From positions 248,001 through 312,000 of the forward strand of contig NZ_JBFQGA010000004.1 in assembly GCF_040932435.1 (NCBI RefSeq): a stretch of DNA of 64,000 nucleotides. The letters are read 5' to 3'. The notes beneath the pieces are model-generated. The model saw nothing but the letters and a program-made list of their open reading frames with translations, had not been told where the DNA came from and made no database searches. Positions 26,213 to 34,872 of the stretch are shown here, piece by piece. The translations under genes were made by a program, and so were the position numbers. The stretch is from Kluyvera sp040932435 (GTDB taxonomy: Bacteria > Pseudomonadota > Gammaproteobacteria > Enterobacterales > Enterobacteriaceae). How positions within the stretch are numbered: the stretch's first letter is position 1; every line of letters starts with the position of its first letter.

Positions 26213-27580
26213 TTATTTTTCACCATTACTTTGCGTGCAGACCCACTGTGCAAGCTGAAGCCGGGAGACTTTAATCCCCGTGCCTTTCATCGCATCGGGC
26301 AAAAACAGCCAGCGGCAAGGTTGCTGGAATCCGGCGAGCCTATCCTTCGCCCAATCCGCCAGCACCGAAAAATCTATCGTCGCGTCGGCATCCACCACTG
26401 CCACCGGGCGCTGCCCAAACTCTGCATCGTCGACAGGCACAATAAAAACTTGGGATACGGCCGGATGTTGCACAATGACCCGTTCGACATCTTCCGGCTG
26501 AATACCTTCACCGCCGCTGAAAAAAAGATTGTCGAGACGGCCAATAACGCGCAGCTTGCCGTCGCACATCTCGCCGCGATCGCGGGTCGCAAACCATCCC
26601 TGTGCATTCACCAATGGGACTAATTGACCCTCGCGCCAATAGCCCGCCGCCATGCTGTTTGCCCGCAGCCAAATTTCACCGTCAACCAGCCGCAGCTCGC
26701 GACCCGGTAGCGGCGTGCCGACATCATCACCGCCATTAGCTTCACGCGCACAAACGGTAGAGGCGAACTCGGTTAGACCATAACCGCAGAAAGTGCGGAT
26801 ACCCTGCTGCTCCGCCTGTTCGGTGAGCGCCGCAGGAATCGCTGCGCCCCCCAACAGCACCGATTTCAGGGTGAGTGGACATGAGTCATTAAGCAGACGC
26901 CATAGCTGAGTTGGCACCAAAGATGCGTGGGAACAGTTGACCAGCGCATCAGCAAGCGCTCGCTCGCTAATCGCCATTTGACCGCCCGCCCGCAGCCAGC
27001 GCCAGAAAATCCCCTGTCCGGAGACATGAAACAGTGGCAGCGACAGCAGCCAGCAGTCTTGGCGGGAAAACGGCATCAAACTTAACACGCCTTCGGCACT
27101 AGCAAGATGCGCCGAGGCGCTGTGTACCGCTGCTTTCGGCAATCCCGTCGAGCCGGAGGTGAGCGTCATCGAGACAAAACGCTGCGCCTGCCAGGCGATT
27201 TCAGCATAACCATCGCGCATTAACAGCTGCAGCGCAGGCAACCCGTGATGCTCGGATGTTTCAAGATTGAGGCAATGGCTGAGCGTAAGTCCCGGTAACA
27301 GCTCGCCCAAAAGCGACGCAGGTAGACGCGGATTCAGCGGTAATACCCGCGCCCCGCACTGAAGCAGCGCCAGCCAAGCCAGAACTGTCTCGGGACGGTT
27401 ACGCGCGCATAGCGCAACGCCGTCACCCGGGCTTACGCCCTGCGCCTGAAAACCGGCCGCCAGTTGGTCAATACGTTCGCATAACGCGGACCAACTGACG
27501 GTTTCATCATCCAGTCGCAGCGCGGGTGCCGCGCCGTACAGGGCCGCCCAATGACGCCACGGCCAGGTGTTAAATATCAC
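26213..27580 (-). CDS. menE: o-Succinylbenzoate–CoA ligase
   Basis: MenE activates o-succinylbenzoate with ATP and CoA in menaquinone synthesis. 455 residues with the AMP-binding signature MTLTSGSTGLPKAAVHS, the YGLTEFAS motif, and the C-terminal lysine domain with GRLDNLFFSGGEGI. Its ATG overlaps the menC stop (ATGA), making it the last gene of the men operon read from menF. Confidence 0.96.
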   Translation of the reverse strand: MIFNTWPWRHWAALYGAAPALRLDDETVSWSALCERIDQLAAGFQAQGVSPGDGVALCARNRPETVLAWLALLQCGARVLPLNPRLPASLLGELLPGLTLSHCLNLETSEHHGLPALQLLMRDGYAEIAWQAQRFVSMTLTSGSTGLPKAAVHSASAHLASAEGVLSLMPFSRQDCWLLSLPLFHVSGQGIFWRWLRAGGQMAISERALADALVNCSHASLVPTQLWRLLNDSCPLTLKSVLLGGAAIPAALTEQAEQQGIRTFCGYGLTEFASTVCAREANGGDDVGTPLPGRELRLVDGEIWLRANSMAAGYWREGQLVPLVNAQGWFATRDRGEMCDGKLRVIGRLDNLFFSGGEGIQPEDVERVIVQHPAVSQVFIVPVDDAEFGQRPVAVVDADATIDFSVLADWAKDRLAGFQQPCRWLFLPDAMKGTGIKVSRLQLAQWVCTQSNGEK

Positions 27581-28542
27581 AACAGCGGCTCCATATCCTC
27601 AATCGCTCCGCACGGCAGCGGGCTGTCGGGCCAGCAGCGGATAAGCTGCGTCTGCATCAGATTCAGCGTATCCAGCCCCGGCATCGTCTGCGGCGTTAGC
27701 CACGCGGCAATACGCGCCAGTTGGGTTAAGCCAAGGCTCGACTCAAGGGAGGAACTGATGACCGCCGTCAGCCCCAGCGCGTGGGCGGCAGCAACCTGCT
27801 CTTGCACCCGTGCCAGACTACCGGTGAGGGTCGGTTTTATCACCACCGCCCGCACTCCCGGCTCGGCTGCAAAACGGAAATCCGCTTCGCGTAGACTTTC
27901 ATCCCAAGCAATGGCGATGCCGGTTTCGCGGGCGAAAGCACGGGAATCGTCGCGAGTTTTGCAAGGTTCTTCAAGAAAAGCGATACGCGAGCGGTAGTCC
28001 GGGTTGACGTATTTGGCGAACTGCTGGGCTTTCAGCGGCGTCCAAGCGCGGTTAGCGTCAAGGCGCAGCGTCAGCTCCGGGATAGCTTCCAACAGCAGGT
28101 TAACCACCATGCCGTCGCGCACCGCTTCATACAGCCCGACTTTAACTTTGGCAACCTTCTCGCCGGGCATCTCTGCCAACTTAAGCACCAGTTCATCCGG
28201 GTCGCCGGTGCACAGCGGCGCAGCGCGGTAGTCCGCCGCCTGCGGCAGCGCGTCGGTCATCTCCGCCAGCGCGCAGCTGACCCCGAATGCCACGGAAGGA
28301 ACGTTGGGTAAAAGTACGTCGTCACCCTGTCGCCAGGCCGTGGCCCAAGCTAGCAATGCCGCTTGCGCCTCATCCAGCGTTTCAAGGCTAAATCCCGGCA
28401 GGGGGGAGATTTCTCCCCACCCATCCCGTTCGCCATCACGCAGGTACACGAATAGCCCATCGCGGGTTTTCAGTCGCCGTTCACGCAGAACCACACCCGC
28501 ATCCATCGGGATCTGCCAGCGATAAACCTGCGCGCTACGCAT
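27577..28542 (-). CDS. menC: o-Succinylbenzoate synthase
   Basis: MenC dehydrates SHCHC to o-succinylbenzoate. It is an enolase-superfamily member of 321 residues (E. coli 320). Metal and catalytic positions are recognisable in VAKVKVGLYE (catalytic Lys), LRLDANRAW (metal Asp), IAFLEEPC (Glu), IAWDESLRE (Asp) and VVIKPTLTG (second catalytic Lys). The start codon shares a base with the menB stop (TAATG). Confidence 0.96.
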   Translation of the reverse strand: MRSAQVYRWQIPMDAGVVLRERRLKTRDGLFVYLRDGERDGWGEISPLPGFSLETLDEAQAALLAWATAWRQGDDVLLPNVPSVAFGVSCALAEMTDALPQAADYRAAPLCTGDPDELVLKLAEMPGEKVAKVKVGLYEAVRDGMVVNLLLEAIPELTLRLDANRAWTPLKAQQFAKYVNPDYRSRIAFLEEPCKTRDDSRAFARETGIAIAWDESLREADFRFAAEPGVRAVVIKPTLTGSLARVQEQVAAAHALGLTAVISSSLESSLGLTQLARIAAWLTPQTMPGLDTLNLMQTQLIRCWPDSPLPCGAIEDMEPLL

Positions 28543-29399
28543 TATGGGTTACGCTTGTATTTGCTGAAGTCTGGCTGGCGTTTTTCGTTAAACGCGTTGC
28601 GCCCTTCTTGACCTTCTTCGGTCATGTAGAACAACATGGTGGCGTTACCCGCCAGCTCCTGCAGACCCGCTTGACCATCGCAGTCGGCGTTCAGCGCAGC
28701 TTTCAGGCAGCGCAGCGCCATTGGGCTGTTTTGCAGCATTTCACGACACCAGCGCACGGTCTCTTTTTCCAGGTCGGCCAGCGGAACCACGGTGTTGACC
28801 AGGCCCATATCCAGTGCCGCTTTCGCGTCGTACTGACGGCACAGGAACCAAATCTCACGCGCTTTTTTCTGCCCAACGATACGTGCCATGTAGGATGCAC
28901 CCCAGCCGCCGTCGAAGGAGCCGACTTTTGGACCAGTCTGACCGAAGACGGCGTTTTCTGCCGCGATGGTCAGGTCGCACATCATATGCAGTACGTGACC
29001 GCCGCCGATGGAGAAGCCCGCCACCATGGCAACAACCGGTTTTGGACAGGTGCGGATCTGACGCTGGAAGTCCAGCACGTTCAGGTGATGAACGCCGCTG
29101 TCGTCTTGGTATCCGCCGTAGTCACCGCGAACCTTCTGATCGCCGCCCGCGCAGAACGCTTTGTCGCCAGCACCGGTCAGGATAATGACGCCGATGTTGT
29201 CGTCATAGCGTGCATCGGACATCGCTTGGATCATCTCTTTCACCGTCAGAGGACGGAAAGCATTACGGACCTCAGGGCGGTTAATGGTGATTTTGGCAAT
29301 GCCGTCGGTGGATTTTTCATAAAGAATGTCGGTAAAACCTTCGGAACAATCATGCCACTCGACTGGGGCGTACAGCATAGCTTCATCAGGATAAATCAT
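28542..29399 (-). CDS. menB: 1,4-Dihydroxy-2-naphthoyl-CoA synthase
   Basis: MenB closes the naphthoquinone ring of o-succinylbenzoyl-CoA. Crotonase fold of 285 residues, equal to E. coli. The start at 29399 (MIYPDEAMLYAPVEWHDCSE) has AGGACT upstream; 14 further upstream codons are open but not homologous. Oxyanion-hole and active-site text includes AFCAGGDQKVRGDYGG, GFSIGGGHVLHMMCDL and GSFDGGWGASYMAR. Confidence 0.97.
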   Translation of the reverse strand: MIYPDEAMLYAPVEWHDCSEGFTDILYEKSTDGIAKITINRPEVRNAFRPLTVKEMIQAMSDARYDDNIGVIILTGAGDKAFCAGGDQKVRGDYGGYQDDSGVHHLNVLDFQRQIRTCPKPVVAMVAGFSIGGGHVLHMMCDLTIAAENAVFGQTGPKVGSFDGGWGASYMARIVGQKKAREIWFLCRQYDAKAALDMGLVNTVVPLADLEKETVRWCREMLQNSPMALRCLKAALNADCDGQAGLQELAGNATMLFYMTEEGQEGRNAFNEKRQPDFSKYKRNP

Positions 29400-29413
29400 A
29401 GCGAGTCCTATTT

Positions 29414-30175
29414 TCAGAAAGGCAGAATCTGCGCCAAGCACGCGACCACGCCCGCGGGATTTTCCCGGTGCGCGTTGTGCCCGGCATCACGAATAATGCG
29501 GTAAGGGAGCGAGAGTTCCTCGGCGATGGTGCGAAACTTAGCGTCACGCTCACCGCAGAGATACCAGAAAGGAACAGTACTGTGACGTAATGTCGGGCGC
29601 AGGTCATCCTGCACCGCCAGCGACGTTGCCAGCAGCATCGCGGCCAGAGCGTCGCCATCGTTATGCCGACGTCGGTCTACCAGCGCGTCGCGCTGTTCCG
29701 TCGTCAGACTGGAAAATACCGGCTGTTGATACCAAGCTTGGAAAACCTCTGCCAGCGGCTGGCTGGAGAAGCGATGCGCCCATTGCTGGTCGTTGTGCAG
29801 GCGCTGTTGACGTTCGCAGGCTTCGTTCAGGCCTGGGTGTCCTCCTTCGACGATCACCCCAGCCAAACCCTCCGGCTGCGCACGGCAGGCGTAGTGCATG
29901 GCAATCCGTCCGCCCAGCGAATATCCCACCAGCCAATAGTTCAGGATGTTGAAACTCAGCAGTGTTGCTTTAAGCCATTCGGCGACTTCAGCAAAGTTCT
30001 TCACCCGCACGGCCGCCGAACCGCCGTGACCGGGAAGATCGACATACAGCCGATTCACTTGCGTAAACGCCTCGCCAACCGGCTGCCACTCGCGATTGTC
30101 GCCGGAAAAGCCGTGCAGAAACACCAGCCACGGTTGGGCTGAGTCTACGGATTTGGCGACGGCGTGTAGCATCAT
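29414..30175 (-). CDS. menH: SHCHC synthase (2-succinyl-6-hydroxy-2,4-cyclohexadiene-1-carboxylate synthase)
   Basis: MenH eliminates pyruvate from SEPHCHC in the menaquinone pathway. Alpha/beta-hydrolase of 253 residues. The nucleophile is S86 in VGYSLGGR; the acid and base lie in CGERDAKF and DAGHNAHRE. Two consecutive ATG codons (30175, 30172) are possible starts; both overlap the menD stop. It sits between menD and menB with a 14-bp gap to menB. Confidence 0.95.
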   Translation of the reverse strand: MMLHAVAKSVDSAQPWLVFLHGFSGDNREWQPVGEAFTQVNRLYVDLPGHGGSAAVRVKNFAEVAEWLKATLLSFNILNYWLVGYSLGGRIAMHYACRAQPEGLAGVIVEGGHPGLNEACERQQRLHNDQQWAHRFSSQPLAEVFQAWYQQPVFSSLTTEQRDALVDRRRHNDGDALAAMLLATSLAVQDDLRPTLRHSTVPFWYLCGERDAKFRTIAEELSLPYRIIRDAGHNAHRENPAGVVACLAQILPF

Positions 30176-31842
30176 AGCTGGCTGACCTGCGCCAGCAGGT
30201 GTTGCAAAGTTTGCGCGCCATCGGTGTCATTCACCACCAGCTCAATCACGGTGGTGGCAGGCGTCGTCCACGCCGTGCTTAACACCTCTTCCAGCGCATC
30301 CCAATCCTGCGGCTGCTGGTAGCGCAGACCAAACATTTTGGCTGCATGCTCAAAATGGATGTTCTGCGGCATCGTGTAAAAACGTTCGCGTTCGGGAACC
30401 GGCGTCGGCAGCAGGGAGAAAATCTGCCCGCCGTTGTTGTTGACGATAAGAAGCACCAACGGTGCCGATACCTGGCGCAGCAGAGCCAATGCGTTTAGGT
30501 CGTACAGCGCGGACAGATCGCCGACGATAGCCAAAGTTGGCCGAGCGCTGGCGCGCTGCACGCCGGCTGCGGTAGAAACGAGTCCATCGATGCCGCTGGC
30601 ACCGCGGTTGCTATACACCGGATAACCCGCAGGAAGCTGTCCCAGAGCGTCAATCAGGCGCACCACTAGGCTATTGCCGACAAAAAGTTGCCCTTGATCC
30701 GGCAAGTAGCGGCGAATACGGTGCGCCAGCTGTGCTTCGCCAAAGCGTTCACTCTCTTGTGCGACCGCTTGCCAAGCCTGTCCAGACAGCGTTGGGATAA
30801 CCTTCGCCCACGGCGTCCGCTTTTCAGCCGGATGTTGCTCCAGCCAGCGTTCAATATTGCACACCAGACGACGACCGCGATGGTGCGCCGGGTCGAGACG
30901 ACCAGTAAGGGTATCCACCAGCCAGTATTCGTCCGGTTCGCAGGAGAGCTGCCATTGCAGCACCCGCTTGCCGGTTAAGCTGCTGCCCAGTTGCACCACA
31001 ATCTGTGCCTGAGCCAACTCGTTCACGGCGGCAGGATTACCCAGCCACAGATCGGCGCAAGGCAGCGGCTGACCGGTTTGCGACAACACATCGCCAACCA
31101 ACGGCCAGCCCAGCGTTTTCGCCCATTCAGCGACTAACTTGCCCTCTTCCGCGCTCATTCGCCCGGCGACAATCACACCGCGCTTCTGCCGCCAGAAGAA
31201 CCAATCACGCTGAACAGCGCTTTCCTGATGCAACGTTTCGCGCAGCCAAGGCTTGTCACTTTGCCACCAGTTACCCAGCGCCTGCTGCCAGGTATGGCCG
31301 GTTTCATCCATATCGCCGTATAACGGTTCGGCAAACGGACAGTTGATGTGTACGCCACCGGAATGCAAAGAGCCTAAGGCGTCATCGATCACCGACACCA
31401 ACCAGCGAGCGGGAATATCTTGGCTTGGACGCGGCAATGAAACGGTCTGCGAGGGGTGCGAGGCGAACATGCCCGGCTGGCGAATGGCTTGGTTTGCGCC
31501 ACAGTCGATCAGCTCCGGCGGACGGTCCGCCGTCAGCAAAATAATTTTCTCGCCGGTTAACCCGGCTTCAATCAGGGCGGGATAGAGATTTGCCACCGCC
31601 GTACCGGACGTGACAATCACCGCCACCGGCTGCTGGCTCACTTTTGCCAGCCCTAATGCCAAATGTCCCAGACCGCGCTCGTCAAAATGGGTGTGATGGA
31701 TAAAGGTGCGATTTTCCGCCGCAGCCAGCGTCAGTGGCGTCGAACGTGACCCCGGCGCAATGCAGATATGCCGCACGCCGTGACGGGTTAATGCTTCAAG
31801 GATCACCGCCGCCCAGCGTCGGTTAAATGCGCTTACTGACAT
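30172..31842 (-). CDS. menD: SEPHCHC synthase
   Basis: MenD is the thiamine-diphosphate enzyme that joins 2-oxoglutarate to isochorismate. The ATG at 31842 (MSVSAFNRRW) gives 556 residues, as in E. coli; a TTG six codons earlier is rejected. Signatures: HICIAPGSRSTPLTLAA, HFDERGLGHLALG with the catalytic Glu, TSGTAVANLYPALIEA, and the ThDP/Mg site VGDLSALYDLNALALL…NNNGGQIF. Its 3' end overlaps menH. Confidence 0.97.
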   Translation of the reverse strand: MSVSAFNRRWAAVILEALTRHGVRHICIAPGSRSTPLTLAAAENRTFIHHTHFDERGLGHLALGLAKVSQQPVAVIVTSGTAVANLYPALIEAGLTGEKIILLTADRPPELIDCGANQAIRQPGMFASHPSQTVSLPRPSQDIPARWLVSVIDDALGSLHSGGVHINCPFAEPLYGDMDETGHTWQQALGNWWQSDKPWLRETLHQESAVQRDWFFWRQKRGVIVAGRMSAEEGKLVAEWAKTLGWPLVGDVLSQTGQPLPCADLWLGNPAAVNELAQAQIVVQLGSSLTGKRVLQWQLSCEPDEYWLVDTLTGRLDPAHHRGRRLVCNIERWLEQHPAEKRTPWAKVIPTLSGQAWQAVAQESERFGEAQLAHRIRRYLPDQGQLFVGNSLVVRLIDALGQLPAGYPVYSNRGASGIDGLVSTAAGVQRASARPTLAIVGDLSALYDLNALALLRQVSAPLVLLIVNNNGGQIFSLLPTPVPERERFYTMPQNIHFEHAAKMFGLRYQQPQDWDALEEVLSTAWTTPATTVIELVVNDTDGAQTLQHLLAQVSQL

Positions 31843-31921
31843 GAATTTGTCCGGTATCAAATAGTGCGACTCAGTATAAATACTACGACCTAGTAGAATC
31901 TTGATATGAATCGATAATGTT

Positions 31922-33214
31922 CTATTCAGAGAACAGCAATGAACGCAGTCCCGCCGCTTTGTTTTCTATTTCTTGCCATTCTTGTTCGGGGTCGGAGCCT
32001 TCGACGATACCGGCGCCCGCATACAGTCGCAGCCTGTTGCCCTCAACCATCGCCGAACGCAGCGTGACGCAAAACTCGCTTTGCCGTCGCGAGAGCACCC
32101 CGGCTGACCCGGCGTACCATTCACGGGTAAAAGGTTCTTCACGCTCGATAAACGCCAGCGCCGCCGCGCGGGGTAGCCCGGCTACCGCTGCGGTTGGCTG
32201 CAGTTGTAGCAAGCAACAGGTGTCATCGGGCGTATTGAGTTCAGCCTGGATACGCCGACGCAGATGCTGAACCTTACGCAGCCGCACAATTTCAGCGGGT
32301 AAAACGTCCAGCGTTCGCGTCATTCCCCGCAGGCGCTGGCAAATATCTTCCACCACTAGGCCATTTTCGCGCTGATTCTTGTCGTCTTTCATCAGCCAGT
32401 CGCCCAGCCGCCGCGCGGTGGTGTCATCGTCATGCCCTGCAACGGTGCCAGCCAGCGCTTCGGTTTCAAGCTGCGTACCGCGCCGACGCCACAGGCGCTC
32501 CGGCGAGGAACCCAGAAACGTCCGCTGGGCATCAAAGGCCATATAGAAATGATAGCAAGAGAAATTGACCCGGCGGCTGGCAGCCATCAATGCCCCGGCG
32601 TTAAGTCCGTCGCTGAAGACAAGATCCGTCGCCCGCGCCAGCACCACCTTGGTGAATTCGCCGTCAGCAATCGCTTGGGTTGCTTGATTAACCAGCCGGC
32701 ACCAGCCTGCTTTATTAGGGCGATGGGTTTCACTTTCTTGCTGTAAAGTGAATTCAAAAGAGGAGTGCGCGGCACAAAGTGAGGCCAAGCATTCGCGGGC
32801 GCGTTGGGCATCGGATTGCAACGACGTATCGCTCCACAAATTTAGCCGGAGCACCGCTCGCCCCGCTTTGCGCTGCCAGGTCAGGCGCGGCAAAAACAGC
32901 ATGGCATGCTGAGGGGCAAAGGCGTTGACGCCGCAGAGATGAATGTCATCACGGGCCTGCGTCGCCAGAAAAGCATTGGCCAGCGCCAGTGATGAGAAGG
33001 TCTGCACCGCGCCAAGGGCAGCAATTTCTTCATGCCCGCTGCGCTGCTGCCAGTAAAACTGCGGCCATACCGGCTGCGCGCTAAGCCAAGCCAGCGGGTC
33101 GAACGCATCGCTAAGAGGGAATGAAACTTCAAAAATTCGCGTGCCGGGCAACGCAGGAAAATCGTCTGTCAAATGCCCTGACAGGCTCTGCAACGCCGCT
33201 AAAATCGAAAGCAC
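31922..33214 (-). CDS. menF: Isochorismate synthase, menaquinone-specific
   Basis: MenF converts chorismate to isochorismate, the first committed step to menaquinone. 430 residues (E. coli 431), chorismate-binding fold in the C-terminal half: FLGSSPERLWRRRG, TEALAGTVAG, HLRRRIQA, LQPTAAVAGLPR, EPFTREWYAGSAG and RLYAGAGIVEGSDP. The start is GTG at 33214 with GGGAGG seven bases ahead. First gene of menF-D-H-B-C-E. The N-terminal third is less conserved, as usual in this family. Confidence 0.95.
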   Translation of the reverse strand: MLSILAALQSLSGHLTDDFPALPGTRIFEVSFPLSDAFDPLAWLSAQPVWPQFYWQQRSGHEEIAALGAVQTFSSLALANAFLATQARDDIHLCGVNAFAPQHAMLFLPRLTWQRKAGRAVLRLNLWSDTSLQSDAQRARECLASLCAAHSSFEFTLQQESETHRPNKAGWCRLVNQATQAIADGEFTKVVLARATDLVFSDGLNAGALMAASRRVNFSCYHFYMAFDAQRTFLGSSPERLWRRRGTQLETEALAGTVAGHDDDTTARRLGDWLMKDDKNQRENGLVVEDICQRLRGMTRTLDVLPAEIVRLRKVQHLRRRIQAELNTPDDTCCLLQLQPTAAVAGLPRAAALAFIEREEPFTREWYAGSAGVLSRRQSEFCVTLRSAMVEGNRLRLYAGAGIVEGSDPEQEWQEIENKAAGLRSLLFSE

Positions 33215-33382
33215 GCGAACCTCCCTATCATAAAAACCACATAGTATACGGGGTACTAAGGATAAAAAGCAGTACCCACGATGAGGGAGCGAATCGCAAT
33301 GATGGCAATATCACACTGATAAACAACGCCCTTTGCCTTTACTATAGACGCTAATAGTACGGGTTGCAGGACGGTTTATCGC

Positions 33383-33844
33383 TTAAGCTTGCAGGGCTTC
33401 TCGTGCCATGCCGACATGAGGAATGCCGTCTTCGTCATAGACATCAGTGACGGTCATAAAACCGAAGTGGGCGTAGAAGCCATGAAGATGTGCCTGTGCG
33501 CCGAGATACAGCGCGCGAGTCGGCCAACGCTGCTCGCAGGTGGCGAGCGCTCGTTCCATCAACTGATATCCCAACCGCTCGCCGCGCACCACAGAACTAA
33601 CAATAACCCGACCAATCGTCACCGGCTCCAGCGCGTCGTCGCTCACCAGAATACGTGCATAGGCCACAAGCTGGTCGCCCTGCCAGCCAAGAAGGTGGCG
33701 ATTCTCACCGACCAGATCGTCGCCATCGATATCGAGATAAACGCAGGTTTGCTCGACGACAAAAACCTCGCTACGCAGCTTTAGCAGTGCGTACAGTTCC
33801 GGGACGCTGAGTTCAGAATGGTGCAAATCTTGCCAGCGAATCAT
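33383..33844 (-). CDS. elaA: GNAT-family acetyltransferase ElaA
   Basis: A predicted N-acetyltransferase of the GCN5 family with unknown substrate. 153 residues, the E. coli size. The N-terminus WQDLHHSELSVPELYALLKL and the acetyl-CoA loop VVRGERLGYQLMERAL are family hallmarks. It diverges from rbn with only 43 bp between the starts. In E. coli elaB lies between elaA and menF; here the 168-bp gap contains no elaB. Confidence 0.93.
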   Translation of the reverse strand: MIRWQDLHHSELSVPELYALLKLRSEVFVVEQTCVYLDIDGDDLVGENRHLLGWQGDQLVAYARILVSDDALEPVTIGRVIVSSVVRGERLGYQLMERALATCEQRWPTRALYLGAQAHLHGFYAHFGFMTVTDVYDEDGIPHVGMAREALQA

Positions 33845-33887
33845 GGTAGGCTCCTTAAACCTTTTTTACCGCCAGGGGCGCGGCACT

Positions 33888-34808
33888 ATGCAATTGACGT
33901 TTTTAGGTACATCTGCGGGCGTACCCACCCGAACCCGCAACGTAACAGCAATGCTGTTGCATCTGCAACACCCGACGCAGCCGGGGCTGTGGCTTTTTGA
34001 CTGCGGCGAAGGGACTCAACACCAAATGCTACGCACCGCCTTCCATCCGGGAAAAATCGAGCGCATCTTCATTAGCCATTTACATGGCGACCATTTATTC
34101 GGTCTGCCGGGTCTTATCTGTAGTCGTTCTATGGCAGGCAACGTGCATCCGCTGACCATTTACGGCCCGAAGGGGCTCAGAGAGTTTGTTGAAACGAGCC
34201 TGCGCCTAAGCGGTTCGTGGACCGACTTCCCGCTGGAGATTGTTGAAATCACCGGCGGAGAAATTCTCGATGACGGCCTGCGCACGGTCACCGCTTATCC
34301 GCTAAATCATCCGGTCGAGTGTTACGGTTTTCGCATTGAAGAACATGACAAGCCCGGCGCACTCGACGGTAAACGGCTGATTGAGGCCGGCGTGCCGTTC
34401 GGCCCGCTGTTCCAGCGGTTGAAAGCCGGTGAGTCCTTGACGCTGGCCGACGGCCGGGAAGTGAATGGTAAAGACTTTATCTCACCGCCGACGCCCGGTA
34501 AAAAGATCGCCATTTTTGGTGATACCGCCCCCTGCCAGTCGGCGCTGGAAATGGCTCGTGATGTCGATCTGATGGTGCATGAAGCGACGCTCGAGGCATC
34601 GATGGCTGAAAAAGCCAACAGCCGTGGTCACTCTTCAACCGAGCAAACAGCCCAACTGGCGCGCGCGGCGAACGCCAAGCGGCTTATCGTAACCCACGTC
34701 AGTTCCCGCTACGATGCCGAAGGCTGTCGGCGTCTGCTGGCCGAATGCCACCAGCATTTTCCACAATGCGAACTGGCGGAAGATTTCGCCACCTTCACAC
34801 TGTCATAA
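33888..34808 (+). CDS. rbn: Ribonuclease BN / tRNase Z
   Basis: A zinc-dependent beta-lactamase-fold nuclease with tRNA 3' processing and exoribonuclease activity. ATG 33888 gives 306 residues (E. coli 305) beginning MQLTFLGTSAGVPTRTRN. The metal motif is SHLHGDHLFG, with further ligands in HEATLEASM, GDTAPCQSA and THVSSRYD. Fifteen open codons further upstream are rejected because they share no family similarity. The stop codon lies inside the cheV sigma-28 promoter. Confidence 0.96.
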   Translation: MQLTFLGTSAGVPTRTRNVTAMLLHLQHPTQPGLWLFDCGEGTQHQMLRTAFHPGKIERIFISHLHGDHLFGLPGLICSRSMAGNVHPLTIYGPKGLREFVETSLRLSGSWTDFPLEIVEITGGEILDDGLRTVTAYPLNHPVECYGFRIEEHDKPGALDGKRLIEAGVPFGPLFQRLKAGESLTLADGREVNGKDFISPPTPGKKIAIFGDTAPCQSALEMARDVDLMVHEATLEASMAEKANSRGHSSTEQTAQLARAANAKRLIVTHVSSRYDAEGCRRLLAECHQHFPQCELAEDFATFTLS

Positions 34809-34832
34809 CGTTTTGCCCATCGGTGCCGATAA
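34806..34832 (+). promoter_or_regulatory. FliA (sigma-28) promoter of cheV
   Basis: TAACGTTT (34806-34813), an 11-base spacer and GCCGATAA (34825-34832) match the sigma-28 consensus TAAAGTTT-N11-GCCGATAA with one mismatch. It overlaps the rbn stop codon and ends 40 bases before the cheV start. It places cheV in the late flagellar regulon and implies that the organism has FliA. Confidence 0.88.
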
Positions 34833-34872
34833 CTCTGCTATCGAGATTACGCTTTACCACGCTGAGGGCACC

